Below, one piece after another: positions 26,438-36,298 of a stretch of DNA of 64,000 nt. This stretch comes from Nesterenkonia haasae. Lineage in GTDB: Bacteria > Actinomycetota > Actinomycetes > Actinomycetales > Micrococcaceae. The DNA is taken from assembly GCF_010119385.1 (NCBI RefSeq), contig NZ_VFIE01000018.1, positions 556,375 to 620,374 of the forward strand, in the 5' to 3' direction. How positions within the stretch are numbered: the stretch's first letter is position 1; the number at the start of each line of letters is the position of its first letter. The notes beneath the pieces were generated by a model. It ran no database searches, had not been told where the DNA came from, and worked only from the letters and a program-made list of their open reading frames with translations. A program made the translations under genes and the position numbers.

Positions 26438-28183
26438 TCAGCCGGAGTAGCTGAGATCGCGCACATCATCATCGATCTCGTCTTGACTCATACCGCGGTC
26501 CCCCACAATCTGGTGGACCCCAGAACCCGCCTGTTCGAAGTAGATCGGGCGGTCCTCTCCTACTGAGACGTTGAGGACTGCGGTGAGTCCTTCAGACGGC
26601 GGGTCGGCTGCGCCAGAGACGTTGATGCGCTGCATGCGGCGAGTCTCAATCTCGTCTTCATCCGGGTCATAGGGTTTCCAGACCAGCACCTCATCGTTGT
26701 CTGACCAGCGCACCTCCTCCAGTTCGACCTCATCCTGGTCATGGTGGAGGCGCTGGTGCTGCTCCAGACCCCACGGAACACCCGTGGCGCCGTCTCTCTG
26801 TACTGAAGCGATGTAGAGGCTGCGCACCCCGGCGTCGTCCAGGATCAGCGCAGCCCGGGTACCGTCTTGAGAGATCCGTAGGGAGGTGACCTCACGGCCT
26901 TGGATGAAATCGGCCGTCACGGCCACTGAGCTGGCGTCTTCATCCTGGTAATTGAAGGCACGGACGGTGGGGTCGCCCTCATCATTGGTGGTCACAGTCC
27001 ATGTCCACCCGAAGTTGTCCATGGAGGGGCGTGGCATATTCTCGGACTCGACCAGAAGCTCAGGCTCGTCGGAGTCGGCCCGCACGTGGTAGAGCGCATC
27101 TAGGTCTCCCGACATCACGGCAATGACCTCTCCCTCAGCCTCTGTGGAGACTGCCGGGAACCGCGGCTCAATGTCGCTGAGGTCTGGCATGCCCGCAACT
27201 CGGGAGGTGTCGGTGTTGCGCTGCCAGACCAACTCGTCTCCCTGAATGCCGATCTGGCGTTCCAGAGCCCTTGGTCGAGTCTCAATCTGGAGGGCCTGCC
27301 CCTCGGGCAGTTCGGGGATTTCTACTTCGGCCCCGCCCACCGTCAGCCTCACCTCCCGCACTAGAGTCAACTGGTGCAAAGCCATGGACAACTGGTTATG
27401 CATTAGCGCGATCTCACGGTCGGAAGCTCCGGCGGTCACGGAAGGCTCCAGATCCACTGTCGCAATTCCGTCAGAGACCGGTACCGCCGGAGTGCCCAGA
27501 CTGTCCCCTTCGTCGAACGCCGAGATGACCCCTGGGGCAAGCCAGGGCGCAGGGCCCCGCAGAAGGAGATCAGTCAGCTCGGTCGATTGTCCAGAGAGGT
27601 TGATCAGCCAACGGACGTCGGGAACCGCGAACCGCTCCTGAGGATCGTAGAAATACAAGGTGAATTCATCGTATGCACTGTTGAATGCACCAGAGTCGAG
27701 AATCTTGCCATCTGGTGCACTGCTGATGCGCCACTCCCCGTCCACCTCCTCAACTTCGAAGGTTTGGCTGGTGGGTTCATCGGGGCGAGCCATAATACCG
27801 TCGGTGTCGACACGGGCATCCATCGTCAGTTGGACGTTGTACACCTCATCTCCAGCGGCGTCCACGCTCATATTTCCCTCGGTGTAGACCAGGGTCTGTG
27901 TCCACGGATCCCAGGTTTCGGAGAACTCCTCGGTCAAGTACTCGCGGGCAACCTCATGGTCGTCGTCGGGCCGCGCCCCGGCCTGCAGGAAACCTTGAAT
28001 GATGTCCTCTGGGCTGGCCCCAGTCTCCGGTGGCTCCACAACCACGCCAGAGTCGCGACGGGACTCGGCAGGGGCCTCCGCGGTTCCTACATCACCATCG
28101 GTGGGTAAGGTCGGCGTGCAGGCTGTGACCACGAATATGGTCGCCAGCAGCAGACCGACCCACCGCATCAGCGTGGCGCGCAT
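26438..28183 (-). CDS. lpqB: Lipoprotein LpqB
   Basis: Exported lipoprotein that associates with the MtrAB system. The signal peptide ends in a lipobox (VVTAC, lipidated Cys22). A GerMN-type domain lies at residues ~50-330 and a beta-propeller-like C-terminal region after ~340. 581 residues, as expected. Its first codon overlaps the mtrB stop (shared base at 28183), so it is translationally coupled to the kinase. Confidence 0.95.
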   Translation of the reverse strand: MRATLMRWVGLLLATIFVVTACTPTLPTDGDVGTAEAPAESRRDSGVVVEPPETGASPEDIIQGFLQAGARPDDDHEVAREYLTEEFSETWDPWTQTLVYTEGNMSVDAAGDEVYNVQLTMDARVDTDGIMARPDEPTSQTFEVEEVDGEWRISSAPDGKILDSGAFNSAYDEFTLYFYDPQERFAVPDVRWLINLSGQSTELTDLLLRGPAPWLAPGVISAFDEGDSLGTPAVPVSDGIATVDLEPSVTAGASDREIALMHNQLSMALHQLTLVREVRLTVGGAEVEIPELPEGQALQIETRPRALERQIGIQGDELVWQRNTDTSRVAGMPDLSDIEPRFPAVSTEAEGEVIAVMSGDLDALYHVRADSDEPELLVESENMPRPSMDNFGWTWTVTTNDEGDPTVRAFNYQDEDASSVAVTADFIQGREVTSLRISQDGTRAALILDDAGVRSLYIASVQRDGATGVPWGLEQHQRLHHDQDEVELEEVRWSDNDEVLVWKPYDPDEDEIETRRMQRINVSGAADPPSEGLTAVLNVSVGEDRPIYFEQAGSGVHQIVGDRGMSQDEIDDDVRDLSYSG

Positions 28184-29853
28184 CAGGTGCCACCGTCCTT
28201 GTACAGCGCCTGCTCGTTGACCCGGTCATAAGCCTGTTCAACCGCCACCATGTCAGCATCGGCACTGATCCGGTTGCGCTGGTCAACACCATACGTGGGG
28301 GGCAGCGCCAATGGCGTGATCCCGTAGGGGGTGCCCTGGACGCGAGGCAGGACCAGGCGGAAGCAGGAGCCCTGGCCGGTTTGTCCCCACGCGTCGAGAC
28401 TTCCCTGGTGAAGGCGGATATCCTCGGTAGCGATCGACAGACCCAGCCCGGAGCCACCCGTTGTGCGCGCCCGCGCAGGATCGGCTCTCCAGAAGCGGTC
28501 GAAGACATGGGCCACCTGGTCCGGGGACATACCTACACCATAGTCCCGCACCGCAATGGCGACGGCTGTCGTATTTGCGGAAATGATCAGGTCAACCGGC
28601 TGACCCTCGGAGTGCTCAATGGCGTTGTTGACCAGGTTCCGAAGGATGCGGTTGATCCGGCGCCGGTCCACCTCGGCGATGTAGCTCTCGACGTCATCCG
28701 GCACGACCATGTTCAGCTCCGCTCCGGCTCGGTCGGCCAGGGGGACTGCCTCGGTGAGTACATCCTCGGCCAGAGCCCAGAGGTCCACCTCGGACAGCGC
28801 CAACTCCGCAGCTCCGGCATCGAAGCGGGACATCTCCAGCAAGTCCGCCAGCAACGCCTGGAACCGCTCCACCTGGTGGTGCAGCAACTCGGTGGAGCGC
28901 TGGCTGACCGGATCGAACTCATCACGGGACTCATACAACATGCTCGCAGCCATGCTGACGGTGGTCAGCGGAGTGCGCAACTCGTGGGAGACATCGGAGA
29001 CGAATCGCTGCTGCATCTTGGAGAGGTGGGCCAGCTGGGTGATCTGCTCCTGCAGTGTTGACGCCATCCGGTTGAATGACACTCCCAGTCTGGCGATCTC
29101 GTCCTCACCGACGACCGCCAGCCGCTGGTCCAATTGACCATCTGCAATACGCTCGGAGACCTGGGCGGCCTGTGATACCGGTTTGACCACCGACCGAGCC
29201 ACCCACGCTGCGATAAGCACGTTCATGACAAGTATTGCCGCGACCGCTACGAGGAAGACACGGAAGACGAAGTTCACGTTCTCCTGAACAGATGAGAAGT
29301 CGTAGACAAAGAACAGTCCGTAGGGAGGTCCGGTTGGCAGCGAAATGCTGATCCCGAACGCGACGCCGGGGACCTCAGTGCCGTCCTCATCCACAATGCC
29401 CACCGGCTGCCAATGCTGACTGTCGGGACCGCTAACCAGGACGGCCTCACGCAGTTCGTCGCTGATCACATCCTGCGAAATATCAGGAGTGGACCGTGGC
29501 GTGACGGGGAGATTCTCAGCATCTTCGAGGGGGATAAGGACACTTTCACGGATCAGCCCCGAGGAACCGCCCAGACTTTCGAAGATCTCTGGGACTCGCT
29601 CTTCCAGGTTCGCCGGTTCCGACGTTTCAATGGCCCCGAAGGAGCTTCGCGCTTCGGACAACCCTGCCGTAGCCTCTGCTTCGACCTGATCGAGCCGTTC
29701 CTGGTAAAGACCGGTGGTGACCTGCTGCACCAAGAAGTATGCAATGAGCGCTGAACCGACCAGCGTGATGATGCCAGTCAGGACCATGGCTCTCGCCATG
29801 AGCGACCGTGCCCAAAATTTGGACAATCTGGTCACACGCCGCCCGAACGTCAC
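28183..29853 (-). CDS. mtrB: Sensor histidine kinase MtrB
   Basis: Membrane kinase that phosphorylates MtrA and controls cell-wall and division genes. Two membrane helices flank an extracellular sensor domain (~residues 21-42 and 195-215). HAMP follows (~215-270), then the HisKA box FVSDVSHELRTPLTT with the acceptor His near 290, and HATPase with NLVNNAIEHS, DYGVGMS and GGSGLGLSIA. GTG start at 29853 lacks a good ribosome binding site; the frame is open back to the mtrA stop but has no other usual start codon. Confidence 0.95.
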   Translation of the reverse strand: MTFGRRVTRLSKFWARSLMARAMVLTGIITLVGSALIAYFLVQQVTTGLYQERLDQVEAEATAGLSEARSSFGAIETSEPANLEERVPEIFESLGGSSGLIRESVLIPLEDAENLPVTPRSTPDISQDVISDELREAVLVSGPDSQHWQPVGIVDEDGTEVPGVAFGISISLPTGPPYGLFFVYDFSSVQENVNFVFRVFLVAVAAILVMNVLIAAWVARSVVKPVSQAAQVSERIADGQLDQRLAVVGEDEIARLGVSFNRMASTLQEQITQLAHLSKMQQRFVSDVSHELRTPLTTVSMAASMLYESRDEFDPVSQRSTELLHHQVERFQALLADLLEMSRFDAGAAELALSEVDLWALAEDVLTEAVPLADRAGAELNMVVPDDVESYIAEVDRRRINRILRNLVNNAIEHSEGQPVDLIISANTTAVAIAVRDYGVGMSPDQVAHVFDRFWRADPARARTTGGSGLGLSIATEDIRLHQGSLDAWGQTGQGSCFRLVLPRVQGTPYGITPLALPPTYGVDQRNRISADADMVAVEQAYDRVNEQALYKDGGT

Positions 29854-29948
29854 TTTGGGCGCTGCGGCCGAAGGTGACGTAGCGGGCGGGTCTACCGCCG
29901 GGATCTCTCCAGACGGGTTGCTCTGTTCAGTGATAGCCGCGCCGCTCC

Positions 29949-30632
29949 TCAGCCGCCGGCCTTATAGCCGATGCCCCGCACCGTCTGGATGATCTCTGGG
30001 TTCTCGGGGTCCTTTTCGACTTTGGACCGCAGTCTCTGCACGTGGACATTGACCAACCGGGTGTCCGCTTGGTGTCGATAGCCCCACACCTCTTCGAGCA
30101 GCATTTCCCGGTTCCACACTTGCCAAGGCTTCTTGGCCAGCGTTGAGAGCAAATCGAATTCCAGGGGCGTCAGCGAGATTCTGGTGTTTCCCCGGCGCAC
30201 TTCGTGACCGGCAACATCAATGGTGAGGTCTCCGATGCTCAGCGCCTCCCCCTCCGGCCGCCCTGAAGGTTCCGGAGTGCGCAGGCGTGCGCGCACCCGG
30301 GCCACCAGTTCAGCGGGTTTGAAAGGTTTCGGGACGTAGTCGTCGGCACCAGCTTCCAGGCCCCTGACCACATCAGCGGTGTCGGACTTTGCGGTCAGCA
30401 TCACGATCGGAGTGTCAGCTTCTTCGCGGATCTCCCGGCACACTTCAATTCCGTCTTTACCGGGAAGCATGAGGTCCAGAAGCACGAGGTCCGGGTCTGA
30501 GGCGCGGAAAGCCTCCAGTGCGAGGTCGCCGGTGGCGCAGAAGGTCGGCTCAAACCCATCATTGCGCAGCACAATGCCGATCATCTCCGACAGTGCCTCG
30601 TCGTCGTCGACCACCAAGATGTTAGCTCTCAT
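29949..30632 (-). CDS. mtrA: Response regulator MtrA
   Basis: OmpR-type regulator of 227 residues. The receiver domain has the acidic DDDE (residues 9-12), the phospho-acceptor Asp in VLLDLMLPGKDG (about 53), and Lys in PKPFKPAELVARV. The winged-helix DNA-binding domain spans ~130-227, ending VQTVRGIGYKAGG. It is essential in many actinobacteria. First gene of mtrA-mtrB-lpqB; the 139-base gap to the divergent membrane-protein gene holds both promoters. Confidence 0.97.
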   Translation of the reverse strand: MRANILVVDDDEALSEMIGIVLRNDGFEPTFCATGDLALEAFRASDPDLVLLDLMLPGKDGIEVCREIREEADTPIVMLTAKSDTADVVRGLEAGADDYVPKPFKPAELVARVRARLRTPEPSGRPEGEALSIGDLTIDVAGHEVRRGNTRISLTPLEFDLLSTLAKKPWQVWNREMLLEEVWGYRHQADTRLVNVHVQRLRSKVEKDPENPEIIQTVRGIGYKAGG

Positions 30633-30771
30633 GGAGCTCCGTCCTTCCTCACTGCTACTGACGCCGGGGGACGCGGGTCAATGACGATCCGTGCACCCGC
30701 TGATTCTCCAGGATATATGAGGCGATAGGGTTGGACATGGACCTCATGGTTTCTGAGACAAGCGGGGTGGA

Positions 30772-31860
30772 ATGGGCACTACAGTGGCGTCGCAGCTGGC
30801 TCGCACCCCGGTGCGCCCAGGGGCGGTCTTTCCGCTTCGCCCCCTAGCGCAGGATGAGATCTTTGGTGGCGCTTTCTCCGTCATTCGTCGCAATCCCCGA
30901 GCGGCTCTGGGCCTGCCGTTCGCGGCCGCCGTGCTGAACTTCCTGGTGTCATTGGTGCTGCTGGTGGTGATGCCGGTCGATAACTATATCCGTATGCTGA
31001 CTGACCCCGTTGCTTTCGATGACCAGGAGCTGATGTTTGCTGCCCTGGGTGAGGCAGGCATGGTCTTGATGATGGTGGCCAGTTCTTTCATCGGCAGTCT
31101 GGTGATGGCTATGTCATTGGGCCTGCTGGCCATCCCCGTGCTCCGGTCGGCCTATGGACTGCCGACCACCCTGCGGCAAACCCTGTTATTGCGTGCGGGC
31201 AGGCTAGGTTGGTTGCTGCTTCACCTGCTGGTTCTGCTCGTGGTGATCGGAGTGCTCGCCGCTGTGGCTGTGGTGGCAGGGGTCCTGCTGACAGTCGTGA
31301 CCTTCGGGTTCGGGCTCCTCCTGGTTCTTCCGGGGTTCTTTCTGCTGGTGTGCTGGTTGACCGCCGGCCTGATGTTCGGACCATTGGTGATCATTGTGGA
31401 ACGGCGCCATGCCTTCAACGCGATCACGCGTTCTTTCGCCCTCAACCGAGGTATGTGGTGGAGGCATATCGGTGCCGTGGCACTGCTCTATCTGATGCTG
31501 CTTGTGGTGCTGGCGGTCACCTCCCTGCCGGCAGGAATTGTCACTGGTCTCGGTGGGGAGCTCGCTTGGCAGTCTGAAGAGGGCCAGAACGATCTGCTCG
31601 TCCTCCTGGTGCTGGGCTTCGGTCAGCTCTACGATATGGCGCTCAATACTCTGCTGGTAGCGCTGCTCGGAACGGTCATCGGTGTCATGTACCTCAATGC
31701 ACGATTCCGCCGGGAAGCCCTTGACGTCATGTTGAAGCATGTGGCCCCGCCGACGCCGCAGAACGATTCGGACGCCGAGTACTTGGACAAGCTCCTGCCT
31801 GCCTCCCCTGAGCATCTTGCCGTCGCTGCCCCGAACTCCCCTGGAGGCCCGCAGCGGTGA
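30772..31860 (+). CDS. Multi-pass membrane protein of the MoxR-DUF58 operon
   Basis: A 362-residue protein with about six membrane helices (residues ~40-65, 85-115, 140-175, 180-200, 230-255, 285-315) and a cytoplasmic tail. PLRPLAQDEIFGGAFSVIRR at the N-terminus is typical of the actinobacterial family sometimes labelled glycerophosphodiester phosphodiesterase membrane domain, though no catalytic domain is present. Its GTGA stop/start overlap with the DUF4129 gene marks the first step of a five-gene chain. Confidence 0.8.
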   Translation: MGTTVASQLARTPVRPGAVFPLRPLAQDEIFGGAFSVIRRNPRAALGLPFAAAVLNFLVSLVLLVVMPVDNYIRMLTDPVAFDDQELMFAALGEAGMVLMMVASSFIGSLVMAMSLGLLAIPVLRSAYGLPTTLRQTLLLRAGRLGWLLLHLLVLLVVIGVLAAVAVVAGVLLTVVTFGFGLLLVLPGFFLLVCWLTAGLMFGPLVIIVERRHAFNAITRSFALNRGMWWRHIGAVALLYLMLLVVLAVTSLPAGIVTGLGGELAWQSEEGQNDLLVLLVLGFGQLYDMALNTLLVALLGTVIGVMYLNARFRREALDVMLKHVAPPTPQNDSDAEYLDKLLPASPEHLAVAAPNSPGGPQR

Positions 31861-32501
31861 CGACCGAGTTGTATGAGCGCGACGACGCCCGCCGCGTGTT
31901 GGAAACCGAGCTCGCTGACGGCTCCTATCAGCGCCAGTTCACCGGTCCGCTACGCGAGGCCATCGACTCATTCCTGGATTGGCTTCAGGATCGGGCATTC
32001 TCTATCGGCGGAGTGGACGTTCCCTTCGGGCCCGTGCTGGTGGTGCTGGTCGTCGCCGCAGCGGTCGTGGTCATCATTCTGGTGGTCCGTCCGCGCCTCC
32101 AAAGCGGAACCGTGACCGAAGGGATCGTTGAGATCGACCCGAGGGTCTCGGCCGAGCAGTTCCGCACCCGGGCGCAGGAGGCGGCCCGGTCCGGGGACTT
32201 CAACGCAGCCGCCCTCGATGCTTTCCGTGCTGTGGCCCGCGCCGCTGAAGAACGCGGGGTGGCATCCGAGCAGCAGGGCCGCACCGCCACAGAGATCGCG
32301 AACGGCCTAGGGGTGACCTACCGCGCGTTTGCCGCCGATCTTCACCGTGCGGCTGAGCTTTTCAACCGGTCGGTCTACGGTTCTGCCTCATTGGTAGCTG
32401 CCGACTTTGAGTTCGTCGCTCAACTGGATGTACAGCTGCAGACGGCAACAGCTCAGCCCCGCGGCGGGGTGGACGGTCCGCGGTTGGCGGTGCCTCAATG
32501 A
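31857..32501 (+). CDS. DUF4129 domain protein
   Basis: A 214-residue protein with one membrane helix (VLVVLVVAAAVVVIILVV, residues ~58-76) and a C-terminal helical cytoplasmic domain (ARSGDFNAAALDAFRAVARA, then TATEIANGLG and LFNRSVYGSA), as in DUF4129. Such domains usually accompany MoxR/DUF58 or transglutaminase systems. GTG start inside the previous gene's stop; the stop overlaps the DUF4350 start by four bases. Confidence 0.85.
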   Translation: MTTELYERDDARRVLETELADGSYQRQFTGPLREAIDSFLDWLQDRAFSIGGVDVPFGPVLVVLVVAAAVVVIILVVRPRLQSGTVTEGIVEIDPRVSAEQFRTRAQEAARSGDFNAAALDAFRAVARAAEERGVASEQQGRTATEIANGLGVTYRAFAADLHRAAELFNRSVYGSASLVAADFEFVAQLDVQLQTATAQPRGGVDGPRLAVPQ

Positions 32502-33757
32502 CCTCTCAGACGAGCTCGTCAACCGTGTCTTCCGGTGCGGCAGCGCTGCGTTCGGCGGCATCGCGGTGGCAATTCTGGATTGTGGTGCTAGTAGTCGGCG
32601 CCGTGGTGGCACTGCTGATACAGCTGCTGGAGACTTCGGATTCGGAGACATACGGCACTGAGAATACGAATCTTGATGGGTATGCCGCTGTAGCGAACGT
32701 TTTGGCCGACCATGGGGTCGATATCCACCGTGCCTACTCGGCCGAGGCTGCCCGGAACCTGATGGAGCAAGAGCCCGATGCCAGCGTCGTGGTGCTGCTG
32801 CGCGGGTTTCAGGCAGAGGAGCGGCTGATCGATGAGTTGGAATCCGAATGGGAATCTGGACGTGAGGTGCTGTGGATCAGTCAAGAGTCGTGGTTGCTGA
32901 GCGGGCTGAGCGACGACACACAGAGCGGGCCACGGATCCCGGTGGGCACGGCCGGCACCGCCGAGGTGCTGGAGGCCGGCAGCTCATGTGCCCACCCAGC
33001 AGCTGAAGCCGCGGCGAGCATTCAGGCCCCAGGGGCGTCGCTGCGTGCTGATTCTGGATGCTTCCCCGTCGGCGAGGACGGTTTCGTCCTGTCAGAGACT
33101 TCTCACGGTGTGGTGTTTACCGCGCCGGAGGCGTTCACCAATCAGCACATCACGGAGGAAGGCAATGCTGCCCTCGCGCTTGGGCTCTTCGGAATTGGTC
33201 CGGAGGACGACGCCGCGGCGGCTCACCTCATCTGGTACACCCCGTCTGGTGCCGATACTGTCGGCGAACAGCAGTGGGGATCGCCCCTCGACTACTTGCC
33301 CGAATGGGTCTGGCCTCTGCTCTGGTGGCTCGGCCTGTGCTCAGTGCTCGGCATGGTCGCGGCCGGACGGCGCTACGGGCCCGTCGTGAGTGAACCCATG
33401 CCGGTCAGCGTCCCAGCTGAAGAGGCAACTGTCGGCCGGGGCAGGCTGTATCAGCGAGCGAATGCGGTGGCCCAGACTGGCCTTGTGCTGCGCAATGCGC
33501 ATCTGTTGCGACTCACCCGACTGCTCCGCTTGGGCCGGGGATCGGACCCAGCGACAGTCGCCGATGCGGCGGCCCGAGCCACTGGCCGCGACCCGGCTGC
33601 CATTCGCCGCTTGCTTGACCGCACCGGAGCTGCACAATCTTCTACTTCCCCAGGCCCTGTGATGAGTCATAAGGATGCGGTGTCCCATGCCCAGGCGCTT
33701 GCCGACCTGGAGAAGGACGTCCGACGTGCCGTACGAACACAAAGGAGAACTGAATGA
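32498..33757 (+). CDS. DUF4350 domain membrane protein
   Basis: A 419-residue protein with an N-terminal helix (residues ~25-45), an extracytoplasmic or luminal domain in which TENTNLDGYAAVANVLADHG begins the DUF4350 region, and a second helix near residue 270 (VWPLLWWLGLCSVLGMVAAG). A basic cytoplasmic tail follows. DUF4350 resembles GATase-like folds with unknown activity. It overlaps both neighbours by four bases (ATGA). Confidence 0.85.
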   Translation: MTSQTSSSTVSSGAAALRSAASRWQFWIVVLVVGAVVALLIQLLETSDSETYGTENTNLDGYAAVANVLADHGVDIHRAYSAEAARNLMEQEPDASVVVLLRGFQAEERLIDELESEWESGREVLWISQESWLLSGLSDDTQSGPRIPVGTAGTAEVLEAGSSCAHPAAEAAASIQAPGASLRADSGCFPVGEDGFVLSETSHGVVFTAPEAFTNQHITEEGNAALALGLFGIGPEDDAAAAHLIWYTPSGADTVGEQQWGSPLDYLPEWVWPLLWWLGLCSVLGMVAAGRRYGPVVSEPMPVSVPAEEATVGRGRLYQRANAVAQTGLVLRNAHLLRLTRLLRLGRGSDPATVADAAARATGRDPAAIRRLLDRTGAAQSSTSPGPVMSHKDAVSHAQALADLEKDVRRAVRTQRRTE

Positions 33758-34761
33758 CCGATCACCCGCCGGATCAGCTCAACCACCAAACAGAGCGCCC
33801 CGAAACCTCTGCAGACGAGCTGCGGGCCCGGTTGACCCGGGTACGTCAGGAGGTCGCCAAGGCTGTGGTGGGGCAGGACGCTGCGGTGACCAGCGTGATC
33901 ATCGCCCTACTTGTCCGTGGACACGTCCTGCTCGAAGGGGTCCCCGGGGTGGCCAAGACCCTGCTGGTGCGGACGATCTCCGCTTCGCTGGGGCTGCGCA
34001 CGGCCCGAGTGCAGTTCACCCCGGACCTCATGCCCGGTGACGTCACAGGCTCCCTCGTCTACGACTCCAAGACCGGGGATTTCAGCTTCCGGGAGGGACC
34101 GGTCTTCACAAATCTGCTGCTGGCCGATGAGATCAACCGCACCCCGCCGAAGACGCAGGCCTCGCTCCTGGAGGCGATGGAGGAGAGGCAGGTTTCCGTC
34201 GATGGTGCCGGCCGTGCTCTGCCGGATCCCTTCTTGGTGGCAGCCACGCAGAACCCAGTGGAGTATGAAGGCACCTATCCCCTGCCGGAGGCGCAGTTGG
34301 ACCGGTTCCTGCTCAAGGTGAATCTGGGTCTACCTGAGCGGGAGCAGGAGGTTGAGGTGATCAACCGGCATGCTGCAGGGTTTGACCCGTCGAATCTGAC
34401 CGCTGCAGGTGTGCGTCCCGTGGCCCAGCTGGAGGATGTGCTGGCTGCACGCAAGTCGGTGAGCACAGTGCAGATTGCCCCAGATGTTGTGGGGTACATC
34501 GTGGATATCGCCCGCGCCACCCGTGCGGCGCCCAGCTTCCAGCTGGGTGTCTCCCCCCGCGGAGCGACCGCCCTGATGAACTCCTCAAAAGCATGGGCCT
34601 GGCTCTCCGGGCGCGACTATGTGACCCCGGATGACATCAAGGCCTTGGCTCTGCCAGCCCTCCGTCACCGGGTGGCGCTCACACCTGAAGCGTCCATGGA
34701 CGGCGCTGGAGCCGACGATGTGTTGCAGGGCATACTGACCACCACCCCGGTGCCCCGGTAG
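33754..34761 (+). CDS. MoxR family AAA+ ATPase
   Basis: Chaperone-like ATPase of 335 residues. Walker A is LEGVPGVAKTLLVRT, Walker B is LLADEINRTPPKTQASLLEAMEE, and sensor 1 is VAATQNPVEYEGTYPLPEAQ. MoxR proteins help assemble or activate partner complexes, often with DUF58/VWA proteins, which is the next gene here. ATGA overlap with DUF4350. Cytoplasmic. Confidence 0.95.
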   Translation: MTDHPPDQLNHQTERPETSADELRARLTRVRQEVAKAVVGQDAAVTSVIIALLVRGHVLLEGVPGVAKTLLVRTISASLGLRTARVQFTPDLMPGDVTGSLVYDSKTGDFSFREGPVFTNLLLADEINRTPPKTQASLLEAMEERQVSVDGAGRALPDPFLVAATQNPVEYEGTYPLPEAQLDRFLLKVNLGLPEREQEVEVINRHAAGFDPSNLTAAGVRPVAQLEDVLAARKSVSTVQIAPDVVGYIVDIARATRAAPSFQLGVSPRGATALMNSSKAWAWLSGRDYVTPDDIKALALPALRHRVALTPEASMDGAGADDVLQGILTTTPVPR

Positions 34762-34766
34762 CGACA

Positions 34767-36065
34767 GTGATCACCTTCAGGTTCCTCTGGGTCGCCCTGG
34801 GCATGTCTGTGCTGGTGATTCTGCTGCCCGCCTGGTGGTGGCTGTGGTTTGTGGTGCTGGTCGGAATCGCCCTTGTGGACATCCTGAGCTGCGCCTCCCC
34901 CCGCAAGATGCGCCTGGTCCGCGAGCAGACCAATCCCACCCGGATCGGACAGCGAACCACCGCAACTACCCGTTTGGAGAACCTAGGAACGCGCACATTG
35001 CGCGGTTGGGCCAAAGACGGGTGGCAGCCGACGGCGGGCGCGAGCAACGCATTGCAACACATCCAGGTGCCCGGCCGCGGCACGGTTGAGCTGCGCATTG
35101 AACTCGAGCCGCAGCGGCGCGGTGAGCTGATGAGCGAACATCTGAGCATTCGCTCCTTGGGTCCACTGGGCCTCGCGGGACGCCAGGTGGTCCACCGGGT
35201 GCCGCACACAGTGTCGGTGCTTCCAGAATTCGCATCTCGCAAACACCTTCCCTCGAGACTGAGGCGTCTGCGTGAACTGGACGGGGCCACCGCCGTGCAA
35301 CTGCGCGGGGCAGGAACTGAGTTCGACTCACTGCGGGATTATGTGCGTGGCGATGACGTACGCTCCATCGACTGGAGGGCCACCGCTCGGCGACAGGACG
35401 CCGCAGGGCAGCACCTGGTGGTGCGCACCTGGAGACCTGAGCGTGACCGGCGAGTGATCCTCTGCCTGGATGCCTCACGTACTTCAGCCGCACGAATCGG
35501 AGATGAGCCCAGGCTGGACGCCGGTCTCGAATCGTCACTGCTGTTGGGCGCCTTAGCCTCACATGCGGGTGATCGGGTGGATTTCCTTGCCTTCGCGCGG
35601 GAGGTGACGGCCCGAGCGTCGTCGTCAGAACGCGGAATGTTCCTCAACGTGCTCAGTACGGCAGCTTCCCGAGTGGAGCCCGCCTTGGTGGAGGCCGACT
35701 TCTCACAGCTTCCAGCTGAGGTGGCCGCCATCACGCCGCACAAATCGTTGGTGGTGATCCTCACTGCCGCTGATTCTCCGTCATTGCACGAAGGACTGCT
35801 GCCGGTTCTTCCCGCTTTGACGACCAAGCACCGGGTTGTGGTTGCATCGGTCAGCAATCCGGAGCTGATCGAACGCGCAGCGGCCCGGGAAACTCCCAGC
35901 GAGGTCTACGCGGCTGCTGCCGCTGAACGCGCAATGATTGAGGCGGAGGCGGTCGCCGCAGAGCTGAATGCAATGGGCATTGAGGTGGTCCAGGCTGAAC
36001 CAGAGGCTCTGCCTGCAGCCCTTGCGGACTGCTACATCCGGCTGAAAGCCACCGGCAAGCTCTGA
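34767..36065 (+). CDS. DUF58 domain protein
   Basis: A 432-residue protein with one or two N-terminal membrane helices (residues ~5-40) and the DUF58 core: LRDYVRGDDVRSIDWRATAR near residue 190. After it comes a VWA-like segment starting VILCLDASRTSA near residue 230, with a metal-site-like DxS arrangement. It is the usual partner of MoxR. GTG start five bases after the moxR stop. A 233-base gap follows. Confidence 0.9.
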   Translation: MITFRFLWVALGMSVLVILLPAWWWLWFVVLVGIALVDILSCASPRKMRLVREQTNPTRIGQRTTATTRLENLGTRTLRGWAKDGWQPTAGASNALQHIQVPGRGTVELRIELEPQRRGELMSEHLSIRSLGPLGLAGRQVVHRVPHTVSVLPEFASRKHLPSRLRRLRELDGATAVQLRGAGTEFDSLRDYVRGDDVRSIDWRATARRQDAAGQHLVVRTWRPERDRRVILCLDASRTSAARIGDEPRLDAGLESSLLLGALASHAGDRVDFLAFAREVTARASSSERGMFLNVLSTAASRVEPALVEADFSQLPAEVAAITPHKSLVVILTAADSPSLHEGLLPVLPALTTKHRVVVASVSNPELIERAAARETPSEVYAAAAAERAMIEAEAVAAELNAMGIEVVQAEPEALPAALADCYIRLKATGKL

Positions 36066-36298
36066 GGTCCGCGCAGCATTGCCGCTTCCGCGTGCTGCGC
36101 TTGGCTCCAACCGCTCAACCTACTCAACGGCCGATTCTGCCTACAAACAGCCGAACCACGGTCCCATGTGGCGGCATATTCGGCCCTTGGAGCCCGGGGA
36201 TGTCCCAGACAAGCGCGGAACACGGGAATGTGCGGGGCTCGGACACGGTTGTACGGGGCTGTTGTCGCATCAACCCTCTATCCGTACCGTAGGTAAAC